Shown here: in pieces, positions 53,903 through 64,000 of the stretch
Position numbering within the stretch: position 1 is the first letter of the stretch
Layout: each line of letters opens with the position of its first letter
Assembly: GCA_022316685.1 (NCBI GenBank)
Contig: JAKJHU010000258.1
Location: forward strand, 186,001 to 250,000
Length of the DNA stretch: 64,000 nucleotides
Source of the DNA: Progne subis subis
Taxonomy: Eukaryota > Chordata > Aves > Passeriformes > Hirundinidae
Direction of reading: 5' to 3'
The notes under the pieces: generated by a model
Seen by the model: the letters and a program-made list of their open reading frames with translations, nothing else
Databases searched by the model: none
Told to the model about the DNA's origin: nothing
Translations under genes and position numbers: made by a program

Positions 53903-54211
53903 AGTTAGTTGGTCACTCCAAGCTTTTCTTGACTGGCTCCACCTCCTCTCAGAGCTCTGCCATCACTTCTAGCTACGCTGTGCTCTGTGAACACTAGCCC
54001 GTGCCACCCAGGATCCCGCAAACTGCAGCCGTATCTTTGGGTCGATATCTCATAAGTCATCCAGATCCTTAGGCTCTCAGGTCTGCCTACATTGTTTTTA
54101 GGCTCTCAGGTCTGCCTGGCTCAGTTCAGCTGGGCTCCACCTTCCTACTGCTCTTAGGCCTGTAGTCGTTTAATCAGGATCATGTCAGGGTCCCCTTTCA
54201 TTTTCACCCAG
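53360..54211 (-). mobile_element. Inverted copy of the Met-PBS ERV remnant
   Basis: Mirror of 47718-48560, including the QAEMLL/ARDRLVLL frame at 53794-53564. It has a 44-base T run at 53858-53901 where the other copy has only short A runs. Confidence 0.55.
53858..53901 (+). repeat. Poly-T tract (44 nt)
   Basis: An uninterrupted T run inside the ERV remnant. Homologous DNA near 48130 has short A runs, so it is an expansion. Confidence 0.95.
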
Positions 54212-54630
54212 TCCTCATAGGGGGCACCAGTTGACAGTGGAGGCAGGACTGACACAGGTGTCAGTCCCATATTATCTAAAAACACTTATACCTTTCTCTC
54301 TGTAGCCTACCCACAGGCAACTCCACACAGCCTTCTGACTCCTTCTCTCTTGCCCCTGCAGGACTGGCTAACTCTTTCCTGTCCCTTGCATGACTGCCTG
54401 ACACTGCCCATCCCTCACACAACCACTTGAACTTCCTCCCAGCACAGCCTGCAGACTCCATCTGACTCTTGCCCAGCTCACCCACTGTGTTATAACACTC
54501 ACTCTCATTGGACATAGCTGGGATCTATTAAGGGCAAGGCTGTTCCCACTCTTGGGAATTAGTACAGCTGCAATTTATCAGGGGTGAGATTGCCTTCAGC
54601 ACTATCTCTATTCTCTTTACAATCTGTCCT
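54212..54630 (-). mobile_element. 5' LTR (54232-54630) and Met-type PBS (54229-54212), inverted copy
   Basis: Mirror of 47300-47717. On minus the LTR ends CCACTGTCA, then AC, then TGGTGCCCCCTATGAGGA. This is the better-preserved PBS and supports the LTR boundary in both copies. Confidence 0.65.
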
Positions 54631-54649
54631 CCCACACCCAGGAGAATCT

Positions 54650-55587
54650 GTGTACAGTACAGAACCTCATGGAACCAAGGGGCCATTGTGGCACAGCAAG
54701 GCCTTGTGGAACCAAAGGGACCATGGTGACACTACGGAACCTCATGGAACTACGGGTCCATGGTGACACAGCAGGGCTGCAGAACCAAGGAGTCCATTGT
54801 GACACTGCAGAACCTCATGGGATCACGGTGTCCATGTTACAGCACTGAACCTCATGGAACAAAGGGTCCATGGTGACACTGCGGAACCAAGGAGACTGTT
54901 GCTGGCAGTATGAAACCTCATGGAACCAAAAGTCCATTGTGACATTGTGGGACCTCATGGAAGCATGGAGACCATTAGGACACTTCAGGACCCACTGGAA
55001 ACAAGGAGCCATTGTGGCACTGCAGGGCCTTGTATAACCAAGGGGTCATTGTAGCACACAGGGCCTCATGGAATCAAGGGGATCATCGTGACAATGTGGG
55101 GCTCCATGAGACCACAAGGACATTCTGACTGTGGAGCCAAGGATACCATTGGCACACAACGGTTCCTCATGGAACCAAGGAGGCCATTGTGATCTGGCGG
55201 GGGATTCCGCTGAGCCTATGATGACATTTCAAGGCCTTGTGACACCAAAGGGCCATTGTGGAACTGCAGGGCCTCCTGGAACCAACGAGACCATTGTGAC
55301 ATTGCACGGCCTCATGGCAGCAAGGGGCCATTTTGACACTCTGGGGCTTTGTAAAACTGAGGGGCCACTGTGCGACTGTGTGTCACCATGGAACCAAGGA
55401 GATCATTGTGACACTACAGGGCTCCATGGAACTAAAAACTCATGTAACAGTGGAATCAAGGTTCCATTCCATACTTCAGGGCTTCATGAATCCAAGGTGC
55501 CATTGTGATACTGCAGAACCAAAAGAGACCACTGTAACACAGCAGGGCCTCATGGAATTTTGGAAACCATTATGACATTCTGAGGCT
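54650..55587 (-). repeat. Array of degenerate ~38 bp repeat (array 7)
   Basis: Minus orientation, mirror partner of array 5. It is cut at its right edge by the LTR starting at 55588. Confidence 0.9.
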
Positions 55588-56805
55588 TGTTTTACATGGC
55601 CTGGTTTCTGGTAGCAGGAGAGGCCACAGAGGTGGCTTCTGTGAGAAGCTACTGGAAGCTTCCACCATGCAGAGTAGAGCAAATCTCTGATTGCTCTGAA
55701 GATGGACATGCTGCTGGCCCAATTAGAGAAGTTGGTCACACCTCTGTAATGACATATTTAAGGAAGAAAATCAAAACAGCACATGCACAGTTGTTTCCAG
55801 GGGTTGCCTAGGCACAGCCCAGCATGGCCCGCAGCGACCCGCAGCCACCACCATTTTGGTGTGGCCCACAATGAGCCTTGCCTGCCTGGCCGCCCCTAGC
55901 TAGCCATGGCACGGGCAGGAGGGCAGGGACAGCGATGGCAGCTTCTCCATCTCAGTGCCCCACATGAAGAAAAGCATTAAATAGCACAAACGCCGCAGCA
56001 GTCGCATGGCCAATAGTGAAAAATGAAGAGTGGTTTTCCAGCATGGAAATTACACAAAATCAACCTCTTGGCACTACAAGATGCTGCAAGAATCTTTGAA
56101 TTAGTGGAGCTTGTTGGCAATGGTACCTACAGGCAGCAATTTTTCTTTAGATAGAGAAGAGGAGGAAGTGGAGACATGTAAGAGAAAACAACATGGCAGC
56201 ACCAAGGTGAGTGGAAAAGGAGGGGAAGGAGATGCTCTAAGAGTTGGAGCTGAAATTTCTCTGCAAACTGTGGTGAGGACCATTGTGAAACAAACAGTCC
56301 TCCTGTAATCCGTGAAGTCCATGGGGAATGCAGAGATCCACTTGCAGCCTGTGGGAAAAGTGCTCATGCTGGAGCAAGTCGATGCTAGAGGAAATTGTGC
56401 TCCAGTGAGAGACCTGAACAGAGAGAGAGGGCCCTTGCTCTTAGAAATAAAGAAAGAGGACCTTTCCTGCCAAACTAGAGCAGCCTATCCTTAAAAGATT
56501 GTGCCCCATGAAGAAGTGTCCCACACCACAACAGCATTGGAAAGACTGGCCATGGCAGGGATTCACGACTTAGCAGAAGAAAAACTCCTCTCCCTGAGCA
56601 AACAGAAAAATATCTCGGGTGACAAACTGAAAAAAAAAACCCCACTCCCTGTCTCCCTGCATTATTGGTGGCAAATGATATTTTAAAGGCTCTTTTTACT
56701 TCCTGTTTTCCTCCCCTGTCTCTGTTAATAATAAATTTACTTTATACATTTTAATTTGAACCTATTTTGCCCATAGAATGTTTTTTTTCCCAGTCCTCAT
56801 CTCAA
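55588..56805 (+). mobile_element. Solo LTR, avian ERV, family A (copy 2)
   Basis: Begins TGTTTTACATGGCCTGGTTT and GGTAGCAGGAGAGGCCACA. It contains ACATATTTAAG (TATA-like, about 55750), the same mid-LTR landmarks as 30890-31770, and AATAAATTT near 56730. Longer than copy 1 and at its right edge it passes straight into array 8. Confidence 0.75.
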
Positions 56806-56814
56806 CTCATGAAT

Positions 56815-57260
56815 CCAAACGATGACAGAGGCCTTGTGAATCAAGGGGCTCTGCAGGGCCTTGAGGAACCAAAGAGCCATTGTGACACTGCAGGGCCGAA
56901 TGGAAGCAACGAGACCATTCTTGGAGTGCCCATGGAACCAAGGGGCCATTGTGACACCACAGGGCCTCATAGAACTGAGGTAACCATTGTGACCTTGCCA
57001 GGTCTCATGGAAGGAAGAAGCCATTGTGACACTACAGGTACCCATGGAACAAGGGCCCAGGGGGACACAGACAGGCCTTGTGGAGCCAGCAGGGCCATGG
57101 TGATCCTGGGAAGCCCAATAAAAGCAAGGGGCCATTGTGGCTCTCTGTGACCTCATGGAACCAATGGGCCATTGTGTCACAGGGCAGTCCCATGGAACAA
57201 AGGAAACCGCTGTGACACTGCAAGGCCTCATGGAAGCAAAGGGCCCAATGTGCCACTGTG
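56815..57260 (-). repeat. Array of degenerate ~38 bp repeat (array 8)
   Basis: Minus orientation, directly after the LTR end. Confidence 0.88.
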
Positions 57261-57279
57261 GACCCAGAGCAGAGCTCCC

Positions 57280-57620
57280 TAGTCCCAGAAAGTCCCTGGC
57301 AATGCAGGGATGAAGGGAACAGGACAGGCTGTGGGGATCAGGAGCAGGGCACAGCCAGGGATTTGGGGTGGTTGTGAGCCCAGGGCAGGAGCCGGCCCTT
57401 GGCCTTGGTGAACCTCATCCCATTGTCCTGGGCCCATGGCTCCAGCCTGTCCAGATCCCTCTGCAGAGCTTCCTGCCCTCCAGCACAGCCACACTCCCAC
57501 CCAGCCTGGGCTCACTGGGAACTGACTGAGGGTGCCCTCGATGTCCTCGTCCAGATCATCCATCAAGAGATTTAACTGACCTGGTCCCAGTCCTGAGCCC
57601 TGGGGACACCCCTGGATGTG
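57280..57620 (-). mobile_element. CR1 LINE fragment (RT C-terminal part)
   Basis: On minus it reads MDDLDEDIEGTLSQF and then, in shifted frames, the AEGSGQAG/DEVHQGQGP region corresponding to the HRDLDRL..TKGQVLHF part of other CR1 copies here. Confidence 0.75.
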
Positions 57621-57639
57621 AGTCCATTCCTCAGCTGCT

Positions 57640-58800
57640 CTGAGTCCCAGGGGTTGGAGGAGGGAAATGGTGGGGTGGGAGAAGGGACAAAGTGTGATTG
57701 ATTGTCAACCATGAAGGGTCTGGATTTTCAGATCTATTCAGACTGCACTAGGAGGTGCTGGAGATCAATATCAACTTTGGATTACTGATATCAATCTATA
57801 AACAGGAAAAGAAACCTAAACAGAACAAGACAACTATTTCTTCATTGTTTTTAATAGAGTATATTGACTTTGAATACACTTCTGAAAACTGCAGAAGTTT
57901 CTAATTAACCACAGAAGAATTGAATACATGAATGATTCCCTGGGGCTTGTCAAGTTTTGGTGTTTTCAACAAATGTTAATGAGCCTTTGTCAACAAATTT
58001 CTCAGCTGAAGACCTCAGGAAAAGGCCTTTGGAAAAGTAAAATTCAACAGCAACCACCAGGTTGCTGATGACCTATCCTCATCATGTCAGGAATGACCAG
58101 AAATGGGCACAGCTTTCTGGCTGCCCCAGCTTTGGGATAGGCCCTGGGCCTGGAGCAGGAACAGCTCCTGAGGGCCACAAGGCCGGGGCTGTTGTGCTGG
58201 CCTGGGCAGATGGGATGGCAGCAGGGGCTGCAGAGCTCTCAGGATGTCCTGGAGAGGAGAGCAGGGCACACAGGGAGCCTCCTTTTCCCTTGGCCAGGCA
58301 CCTTCCCCCATGGCTGGGGCTGAGCCCTCTCTGAGCTGCAGCTGCTGCTGTGCTCTTGCGAGGGGCTGAGGCCGTGGGGCCCCTGCCCAGAGCAGCCTGC
58401 CCTGAGCAGAGCTGTGGGGCCAGAGCCGGCTGGGCTGTGCTGGGGAGAGGCCCTTGGTGCTGCCGAGAGCTCAGGGCAGCTGGCAGAGCTTGGAGGGAGC
58501 TGGGCTGGGCTGAGAGAGCCTGGCACAGAAACCATCAGTGTCCATCTCAGCCTGTGTGAGCGTGCAGGGGCAGGACTCAGCCCAGGCCTTGTGGGACAGG
58601 GCCAGCGCCTGTGGAAATCATTGAAAATAGTGCTTGTTCTTCAAAGCCCATGGGCCCATGGAACTGCACAATGCCCATTGTGTAAGTAGGTGAATTGGAA
58701 AATGACCAGCTCCAACTGTGCCAGCTTTTAAGAGTCCACCAGGCTGTCAGGTGTGACTGTGGCATCACCTACCACCAGAGACCATCAAAGAGACCCCAAG
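57640..58800 (+). repeat. Duplicated spacer module (copy of 7310-8250) plus ERV-like tail
   Basis: 57640-58600 repeats 7310-8250 with the same order. 58640-58800 matches 37620-37790. No gene. Confidence 0.75.
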
Positions 58801-58804
58801 GAAA

Positions 58805-59155
58805 GAACACTTTGATTCCATGAGCACTTGCAATGTCGCACCTTTCTCCTTGGTTCCATGAGGCCCTGCATTGTCACAATGGCCCCTTGGTTTTGTGGAG
58901 CCCCAGAGTGTCTCAATGACCCATTGGTTCGCAGTATCCCAAAGGACACTTGGTTCCATGAGGCGCCTTCATGGTACAATGGATTCTATGGTTCCATGAG
59001 GCCCCTCAGTGTAACAATGGTCTCCTTGGTTCTGCAGTGTTCAAATGGTTGCTTGGTTCCTTGAGGCCTCAAAGTGTCACAAGGGTCTCCTTGATTCCAC
59101 AGTGTGACAATGCACCCTTGGTTACAGGAGGCCCTGCAGTGTCACAATGAACGTT
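58805..59155 (+). repeat. Array of degenerate ~38 bp repeat (array 9)
   Basis: Plus orientation, about nine units, ending at a CR1 3' fragment. Confidence 0.85.
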
Positions 59156-59572
59156 TGCAGGGCTGGAACACCTCTGCTCTGGAGCCAGGCTGAGAGAGCT
59201 GCAGCTGTTCAGCCTGGGAACAAGAAGGCTCCAGGGAGACATTAGAGCCCATTCCAGCACCTAAAGGGGCTTTGAGAGGGCTGGAAAGGGACTTTGGACA
59301 AAGGCCTGGAGTGACAGGACAAGGGGGAATGGCCATGAGGAGATGGAGGGCAGGTTTAGATGGGATATTGGGAAGAAATTCTTCTCAGTGAGGGTGGTGA
59401 GTCCTTGGCACAGGTTACCCAGAGAGGCTGCAGACTCCCCACCTCTGGAGGTGTTCAAGGCCAGGTTGCATGGAGCAATCTGGTCCAGTGGAAGGTGTCC
59501 CTTCCCATGGCAGGAGATTGGAACTGGATGATCTTTAGGATTCCAACCCAGGCCATTCCATGACCCTAGATT
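59156..59572 (+). mobile_element. CR1-type LINE 3' UTR fragment
   Basis: Contains AGAGCTGCAGCTGTTCAGCCTGG, GGGAAGAAATTCTTCTCAGTGAGGGTGGTGAG, GAGGCTGCAGACTCCCC and GGAACTGGATGATCTTTAGG, typical of the CR1 3' region. It ends before a full terminal repeat. Confidence 0.85.
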
Positions 59573-60397
59573 TGCCCCTCCTGCCATCATTTAGCAGCAG
59601 GTTGACATGTTCCTTTTGCAGGGATTTACTGCAAACACAGCGACTGAATTAACTTTGTTCTGGATGTTGCCTTTAGCCTCCATCAGCTCCAGCTTAGCTT
59701 TGGCTTCCTAAACACATGAACATGCCCTCAGGTCACATTTCTGAATTCCTTCTCTGTAGCTTGTCCTCACTTCCACCGCCTGGTCGTTGTGGCTCATCCC
59801 TGTCATTTGTCCCTGAGGCAGCACAGCCCCCCTGCCCAGCACAGGCCCCACATTCCCCTCATCAGACACGGCACAGCACAGGGTGTGTTTTGGGTGGGCA
59901 AATGTTCCCCACCAGAGTGTCCACACCAGACCTCAGTGTTGAGTTCCAACACCCACATCCCATGGCAGGGTTCACAGAGAGCCCTGCCCTGGGGTCTGCC
60001 AAGGGCTGGGTGAGGAGGGAGCCTGGGACAGGGTGGCTGAAATCATCAGGAGGAAGAAGATAATCACAGAACAAATAGACCAATAAACTAGGGTGAGTTC
60101 CCAGGTCTGAAAGTGGCTGCTGGAAGTGGCTGGAGGGATGGTCAAAGCCCTGGGGCACCTTCTCAGACTGGCCATGCCACCAAGGCCACAGACCAGCCTC
60201 CTCAGCGCTGCACCTGCCTGTGTGAGATCCCTGCCAGGGGACTGGCACAGCCCCACAAACCTGCTGGAATGTGTCCTGGCCCTGCAGAGTCACACAGCTC
60301 AGCTGACATGGGTGGGGTTTATCTCCTGGGAATTTCCCAGTCTCGCCCAGCTTCTGTCCAGCTCTGCCCACCTCCCCTGCCCTAACCCCAGTCCAAC
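59573..60397. other. Mostly unassigned; possible inverted CR1 piece at 59580-59715
   Basis: On minus 59715-59580 reads AKLELMEAKGN..NKV.., resembling a CR1 ORF2 linker. The rest has open frames on both strands without domains. Confidence 0.4.
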
Positions 60398-60446
60398 TCA
60401 GCCCAGCCCAGCCCAGCCCAGCCCAGCCCAGCCCAGCCCAGCCCAG
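60398..60446 (+). repeat. (CAGCC)n microsatellite, about 9-10 units
   Basis: A perfect pentanucleotide run flanked by imperfect units. Confidence 0.95.
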
Positions 60447-60689
60447 TCCAATTCAGCCCAGCAGCACATTCAGGGTGAGCCCCATGGCAAAGCTCTCTCT
60501 GGGTGCTCCAGCATTGTGTGCACGTGATATGGGGGATGTTGATGGATATGAAAATGCAAGATTTTAGCAGCAGCTTTTGGTGATTTTGTAGAAGTAAAAA
60601 ACCAGGTTGTACAGAGAACACATAGAAGATTAGCTAATAAACTCGATTGCTAGGTAGTTATTAGATCAAATTCTTATAGGCAAGATATA

Positions 60690-61184
60690 AAATGTTGAAA
60701 CTTATCAAAGCAGGATTTTGGTATTTGCCAAAAATCAATAAAGCAGAACTTGGTGGCTTGGGAGACAGCAAGAACCAGGCTGATGGTTTGGCCAGGACCA
60801 ACTGACAGGGGAACTGGCTAAATCCCTCCTGTGCCTGCCCAGAAGGAGGGGTCAAGAAGAGGATATTGGGAGGAAGACTAGTTACTTCATCAGAAGATGC
60901 CATCCCACAACCACCAGAGGGGACTCTGCAGCTGCAGAAAGATCTTCTAGCTAATTGTAATATGAAGCAAGGCTAGGCAGAGCTAGGTAATGAATATGTA
61001 TAGGTGTATTGTGAAATTTAATGCATATACTTCAAATGCATAATACCTCAAAAGATAAATAAGCGAGAGAAAGTCACCAGAGCAAGCATGGTTTGGAGGA
61101 AATGTCCCCCCGTGTGTCCCAGCTGGAAATAAAACATACCTGCTTTAGAATTTTCTCATTGTAAAGTTCCGATTCTACCCTTCA
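60690..61184 (+). mobile_element. Solo LTR-like element, probably class II (ERVK-like)
   Basis: Contains GATAAATAAGCG, CCCCCCGTGTGTCC and GGAAATAAAACATACCTGC (poly(A) signal near 61128), and ends ..CGATTCTACCCTTCA. Start is approximate. No PBS follows at the normal distance. Confidence 0.5.
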
Positions 61185-62629
61185 CTTGTTGACCACCAAG
61201 GGATTTCTTTGTCTGGCTGCAGAAGCTCCCGTGTGGATGGACACTCCAAGGCGCACCCCAGATCTTTTCCAGGGGGAACTCTGCTCCCTGGCTGCTCCTG
61301 CAGGGGCAAACAAAGCCCTTGCATGTGTCAGAGAAGGTATATTTAATTGACTTTTAAGGGAGGGCACTCAAGGTAAACCAATAAGCTGGAGATGTCTGCA
61401 CAAGGTTAAGTATCTGTCAGAGACATCTGGTAGAGTAATTTTGGAAATATGGAAAAAGGGGATTTCTGTTGACCACACTGTGTGGCCACTGGCAGATGGG
61501 CTACTCTGAGCAGAATCCAAGATATTATAAGTATTATTTATTACTTGGTTGCTATACCATAAATATCCTGTATAAATTGTGTTTGTTGTAAGATTCTATT
61601 AATTAGTGATTGGAAAAAGGCTTTCTGTAAGATGATTTATGTAAGGTGATTTATGTGGGATGAAAAGCCAGTGATATATGCTGTGTGGGATATGTGGTTT
61701 TCATGTAGTGCCTTTTGAAAGGATTTTTGGAGTTTTTGCAATAGCTGTAATCATTAGTGTGGAAACATTCCCATCTTGTGACAACCACTATAACTGCAAT
61801 TGAGTTACTGTTCCTGTATTTGTGTGATTGCCAAGTTTGAACATTTGATTGTGTGAGTGAGATGTGCCAGCAGACACAGAGTGAGTGCAGAGCCCCGATC
61901 TGCGTTTCCTTCCCTGGGCGACCGGAACGGCCAGAGACAGGCAAAGCGTGGGAATACAGAGTGGGAGCACAGGAGAGTGTGCAGTGTCTGAGAGTGCTGT
62001 GCCTGAGTGTGTGGTGATTACTGTGTGTTTTATTGGGTGTTTTAACTGTGGCTAGATGAGTGGAGAGAACTCTTCTCCATTAGTGGTTTGGACTTGACTT
62101 GTGGGAGTATGTGAATTGAGCACATTGCTGGGTAAAAAACCAAAACAAACAACAAACAGGTTTTATAAGAAGGAGTGTATAAGGACCTCTGCAGGAAGGC
62201 TGGTAGCTTTGGATTGGGAGCAACCTGCAGTAGAGGATCTGGATCTTCCAAGAGAGAGGAACTGGATACATTGTTTTTGTGGAAATCTCAGGACAATTAA
62301 CTTTTTGAGAGAGTGGCATCCCGTGTGGGTGTTAATATAGTGTAAGATTTGTACAAGGTGTTGGTATTATTTTTTTGCAAGGCAACAGAGTGTATGTACT
62401 TGGGTGTGAGCAAGAACAACACCTTAGGCAAGTGGATGTGGAACCCGAGATCTTAAAGTTTGTGTGTGGAAAGTCACATTTAGTACCTGAAACTGGGGAT
62501 TCCACTCCTGCAGATCCACTGGTTATAAAAATGAAGCTGGGAAGAGGCGGAGAAGGTGAAACTCATGGTGGATATGAGACCAAGATACTCAGTTTTAAAT
62601 AAAGCTTTACTGCTAGTGGGGAACGACTA
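61185..62629. other. Unassigned interval, possibly old ERV DNA
   Basis: About 1.4 kb, AT-rich, with TGTGTG- and GAGTGTG-rich stretches around 61850-62040. I recognise no gene, PBS or LTR ends. Confidence 0.45.
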
Positions 62630-63293
62630 TGTTATAGGGAAGGGTTTAGGGCAAATTTGGGAGGAAACCTCCAAATAGGGTCCCTCTGGGAAGCAAACCC
62701 AAATGGCCCCAGCCCCAGTTGGTCAGGGAAAAAAATCTCCTTAGAGAAAAGTTGAAAAAACTATTTATTTAACAAATGCCCACAAGCAGAAAGAATGAAT
62801 GATATGAAACAATAAAACCTCTCACCACTCTGAAGAGAGAGGGCAAAATTGAGGAAAGTCCTTGCCATGGGTCATAGCTCAGCTCACTCCATCTCTCATC
62901 AGTCCCTCTGATGCTGGAAAATGCCCTCCTCGGCCCCGGTGGGGTGAAGGTGCTGAGCTCCTGGTGCTCTTCTGGGTTTTCAGCCCAGAGCAGGTTTAAA
63001 CAAGTCCCAAGAAAAAGGAAAAAACAGTCCAGGGAACTTCTCTGCCTCTAAAGCTAGCTAAAACTAACTAAAAGCACAGGAGATCTCTGTCCCGCTGTCT
63101 GTCTGTGCTTCAGATGAACACAGTCCAGGAGCCGGAATGCAGAGGAGTGAGTGCAGTTTCTGAAAACAAACTCGGCCCTTCTCTGTCTCCCCAGTTCACT
63201 CTCAGAACCAGGCTTAAAGGCACAGAACACAATATCCAACACAATCAGAACAGACAACTGGGGATACAAGCATCATAAAGTCACCCTAGGACA
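62630..63293 (-). mobile_element. Solo LTR related to the ERVL-like provirus LTR
   Basis: About 660 bp. In + orientation it shares the layout of 17542-18198: GGGAGGAAACCTCC, a CTCCTTAGAGAAAAGTTGAAAAAAC stretch, TTTATTTAAC, and an end CAACTGGGGATACA..GTCACCCTAGGACA. It is clearly diverged from the provirus LTRs, so it is an older relative. Its left boundary is approximate. Confidence 0.7.
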
Positions 63294-63516
63294 AAGGGGC
63301 AACAGGCCAATCTAAAATAGCACATTTTTGTAAGCTTTTAAGATATAAATATGGAAAACAATGGGGTATCTGTAAGTTTTTATCCATGCCTAACTCCCCT
63401 GAGTCACTCCTAGGGAGAGATTTATAAGAAAAATTATAAGCAACCATTTATTTAAAATTGTGGAAATTACTTTGGAGGTAAATGATCAAAAATAGGTGGC
63501 CAAGAGTATGGGCTTA
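63294..63516. other. Unassigned AT-rich linker
   Basis: Nothing recognised between the two LTRs. Confidence 0.5.
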
Positions 63517-63660
63517 TGTCACGATCCGCTCGGACGAGCGGGGGTCGTGATGGTTCGTTTTCTGATCTCAGAGTGCAAAACACAAAACAGAGGGGATTTC
63601 AGCATTAAAACAAATGCACCTTTTATTGATTGACCATAGCAAAATGCGATAGAAGGATTA

Positions 63661-63696
<36 letters not shown>

Positions 63697-64000
63697 GGGG
63701 GGATATAGCTACCAAACGTGGAGACGGAGTCCTCGTGCTCCGGTCGATGGGTCCGCCTGTCACGTCGGGGAGAGGCGCTCTCCAAATCTCTGGTTAACTC
63801 AGGGGTTTTTATTATAGTCCTCAGTCACGGGGGGAACAGGTAAAAGTGTTGAAGCTCCCGAGGGGGAACAGGTAGTTCATGTTCTTAGCAGTAAGCGAGA
63901 GCCATTGTCTTCTTGGTCCAAACGATCACGCCTCCAGGCAAACATCTTCGCTTTGGTTAAGTCAGCCCCCACCCCAGTATTGGGGTTGTCGGGGTCTGAT
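63517..64000 (-). mobile_element. Partial ERV LTR running off the window
   Basis: Starts TGTCACGATCCGCTCGGACG in + orientation, with an imperfect palindrome (ATCACGACCC/GGGTCGTGAT). TTTTATTGATTG (a reversed AATAAA) near 63620 implies minus orientation. High CpG content suggests a young element. It contains a GA repeat. Confidence 0.55.
63661..63692 (+). repeat. (GA)n microsatellite
   Basis: AGAGTGAG followed by about 12 GA units inside the partial LTR. Confidence 0.95.

Larger units (their letters stand above)
46130..55587. repeat. Large imperfect palindrome (arms about 3 kb, spacer about 3 kb)
   Basis: The left arm 46130-49460 (38 bp array, LTR with Met-type PBS, ERV remnant, 540 bp block) is mirrored by 52545-55587 in reverse order and orientation. 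The centre, 49460-52545, holds another 38 bp array, an OR fragment and inverted satellite. Arms are clearly similar but diverged, with indels. Confidence 0.85.

Noticed and set aside
62375..62602. 75-codon frame as an ERV protease or env piece
   Set aside because: No catalytic motif or cysteine pattern I can defend.

Overview
This is vertebrate nuclear DNA, almost certainly from a bird and probably a songbird. The evidence is abundant CR1 LINE fragments, an olfactory-receptor family of the bird-expanded OR14 type, and many avian-type endogenous retroviruses (class I, and ERVL-like class III). There are no operons, bacterial genes or CRISPR arrays. The only host genes I can support are intronless olfactory-receptor coding exons. 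The rest is transposon, satellite or segmental-duplication DNA.

Layout. 1-6.6 kb: a CR1 3' end, an OR pseudogene on minus (1708-2641, one frameshift), a ~3 kb upstream segment and an array of a ~38 bp repeat. 6.6-9.0 kb: a spacer module and a short ~187 bp satellite. 9.0-13.9 kb: an inverted copy of the first locus, ending in an intact OR gene on plus (12915-13847). 14-17.5 kb: OR-downstream DNA, CR1, low-complexity DNA and another 38 bp array. 17.54-24.40 kb: a nearly complete, young, env-less ERVL-like provirus on minus. Its gag is open, its pol is broken at two places, and it has two ~660 bp LTRs, a PBS and a PPT. 24.4-25.65 kb: a CR1 fragment. 25.66-29.54 kb: a 5'-truncated gammaretrovirus-like provirus on plus with a long open pol. 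29.8-38.0 kb: LTR fragments, tandem repeats, a further OR fragment and inverted copies of earlier modules. 38.0-44.6 kb: CR1 plus a direct repeat of the first locus, with an intact OR gene on minus (40782-41714). 44.9-55.6 kb: satellite, then a large imperfect palindrome centred near 51 kb that contains a fragment of a different OR subfamily. 55.6-64 kb: solo LTRs, CR1 fragments, more 38 bp arrays and microsatellites.

How it fits together. The OR loci are parts of a duplicated and inverted mosaic. The same blocks (OR exon, upstream segment, ~540 bp conserved block, 38 bp arrays, 187 bp satellite) recur in both orientations, which suggests repeated non-allelic recombination and gene conversion.

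Most notable signals. (1) The ERVL-like provirus has gag and pol in one frame, separated by a single UAG that is followed directly by a strong hairpin, so it looks like a readthrough design. (2) Its primer-binding site matches tRNA-Lys(CUU) over about 30 nt instead of 18. (3) Its Gag starts with several membrane-like segments. (4) The 38 bp repeat recurs in nine arrays and carries a SOX-like core in most units. All family names come from reading motifs. No database search was possible, and most repeat boundaries are good only to about 10-50 bp.
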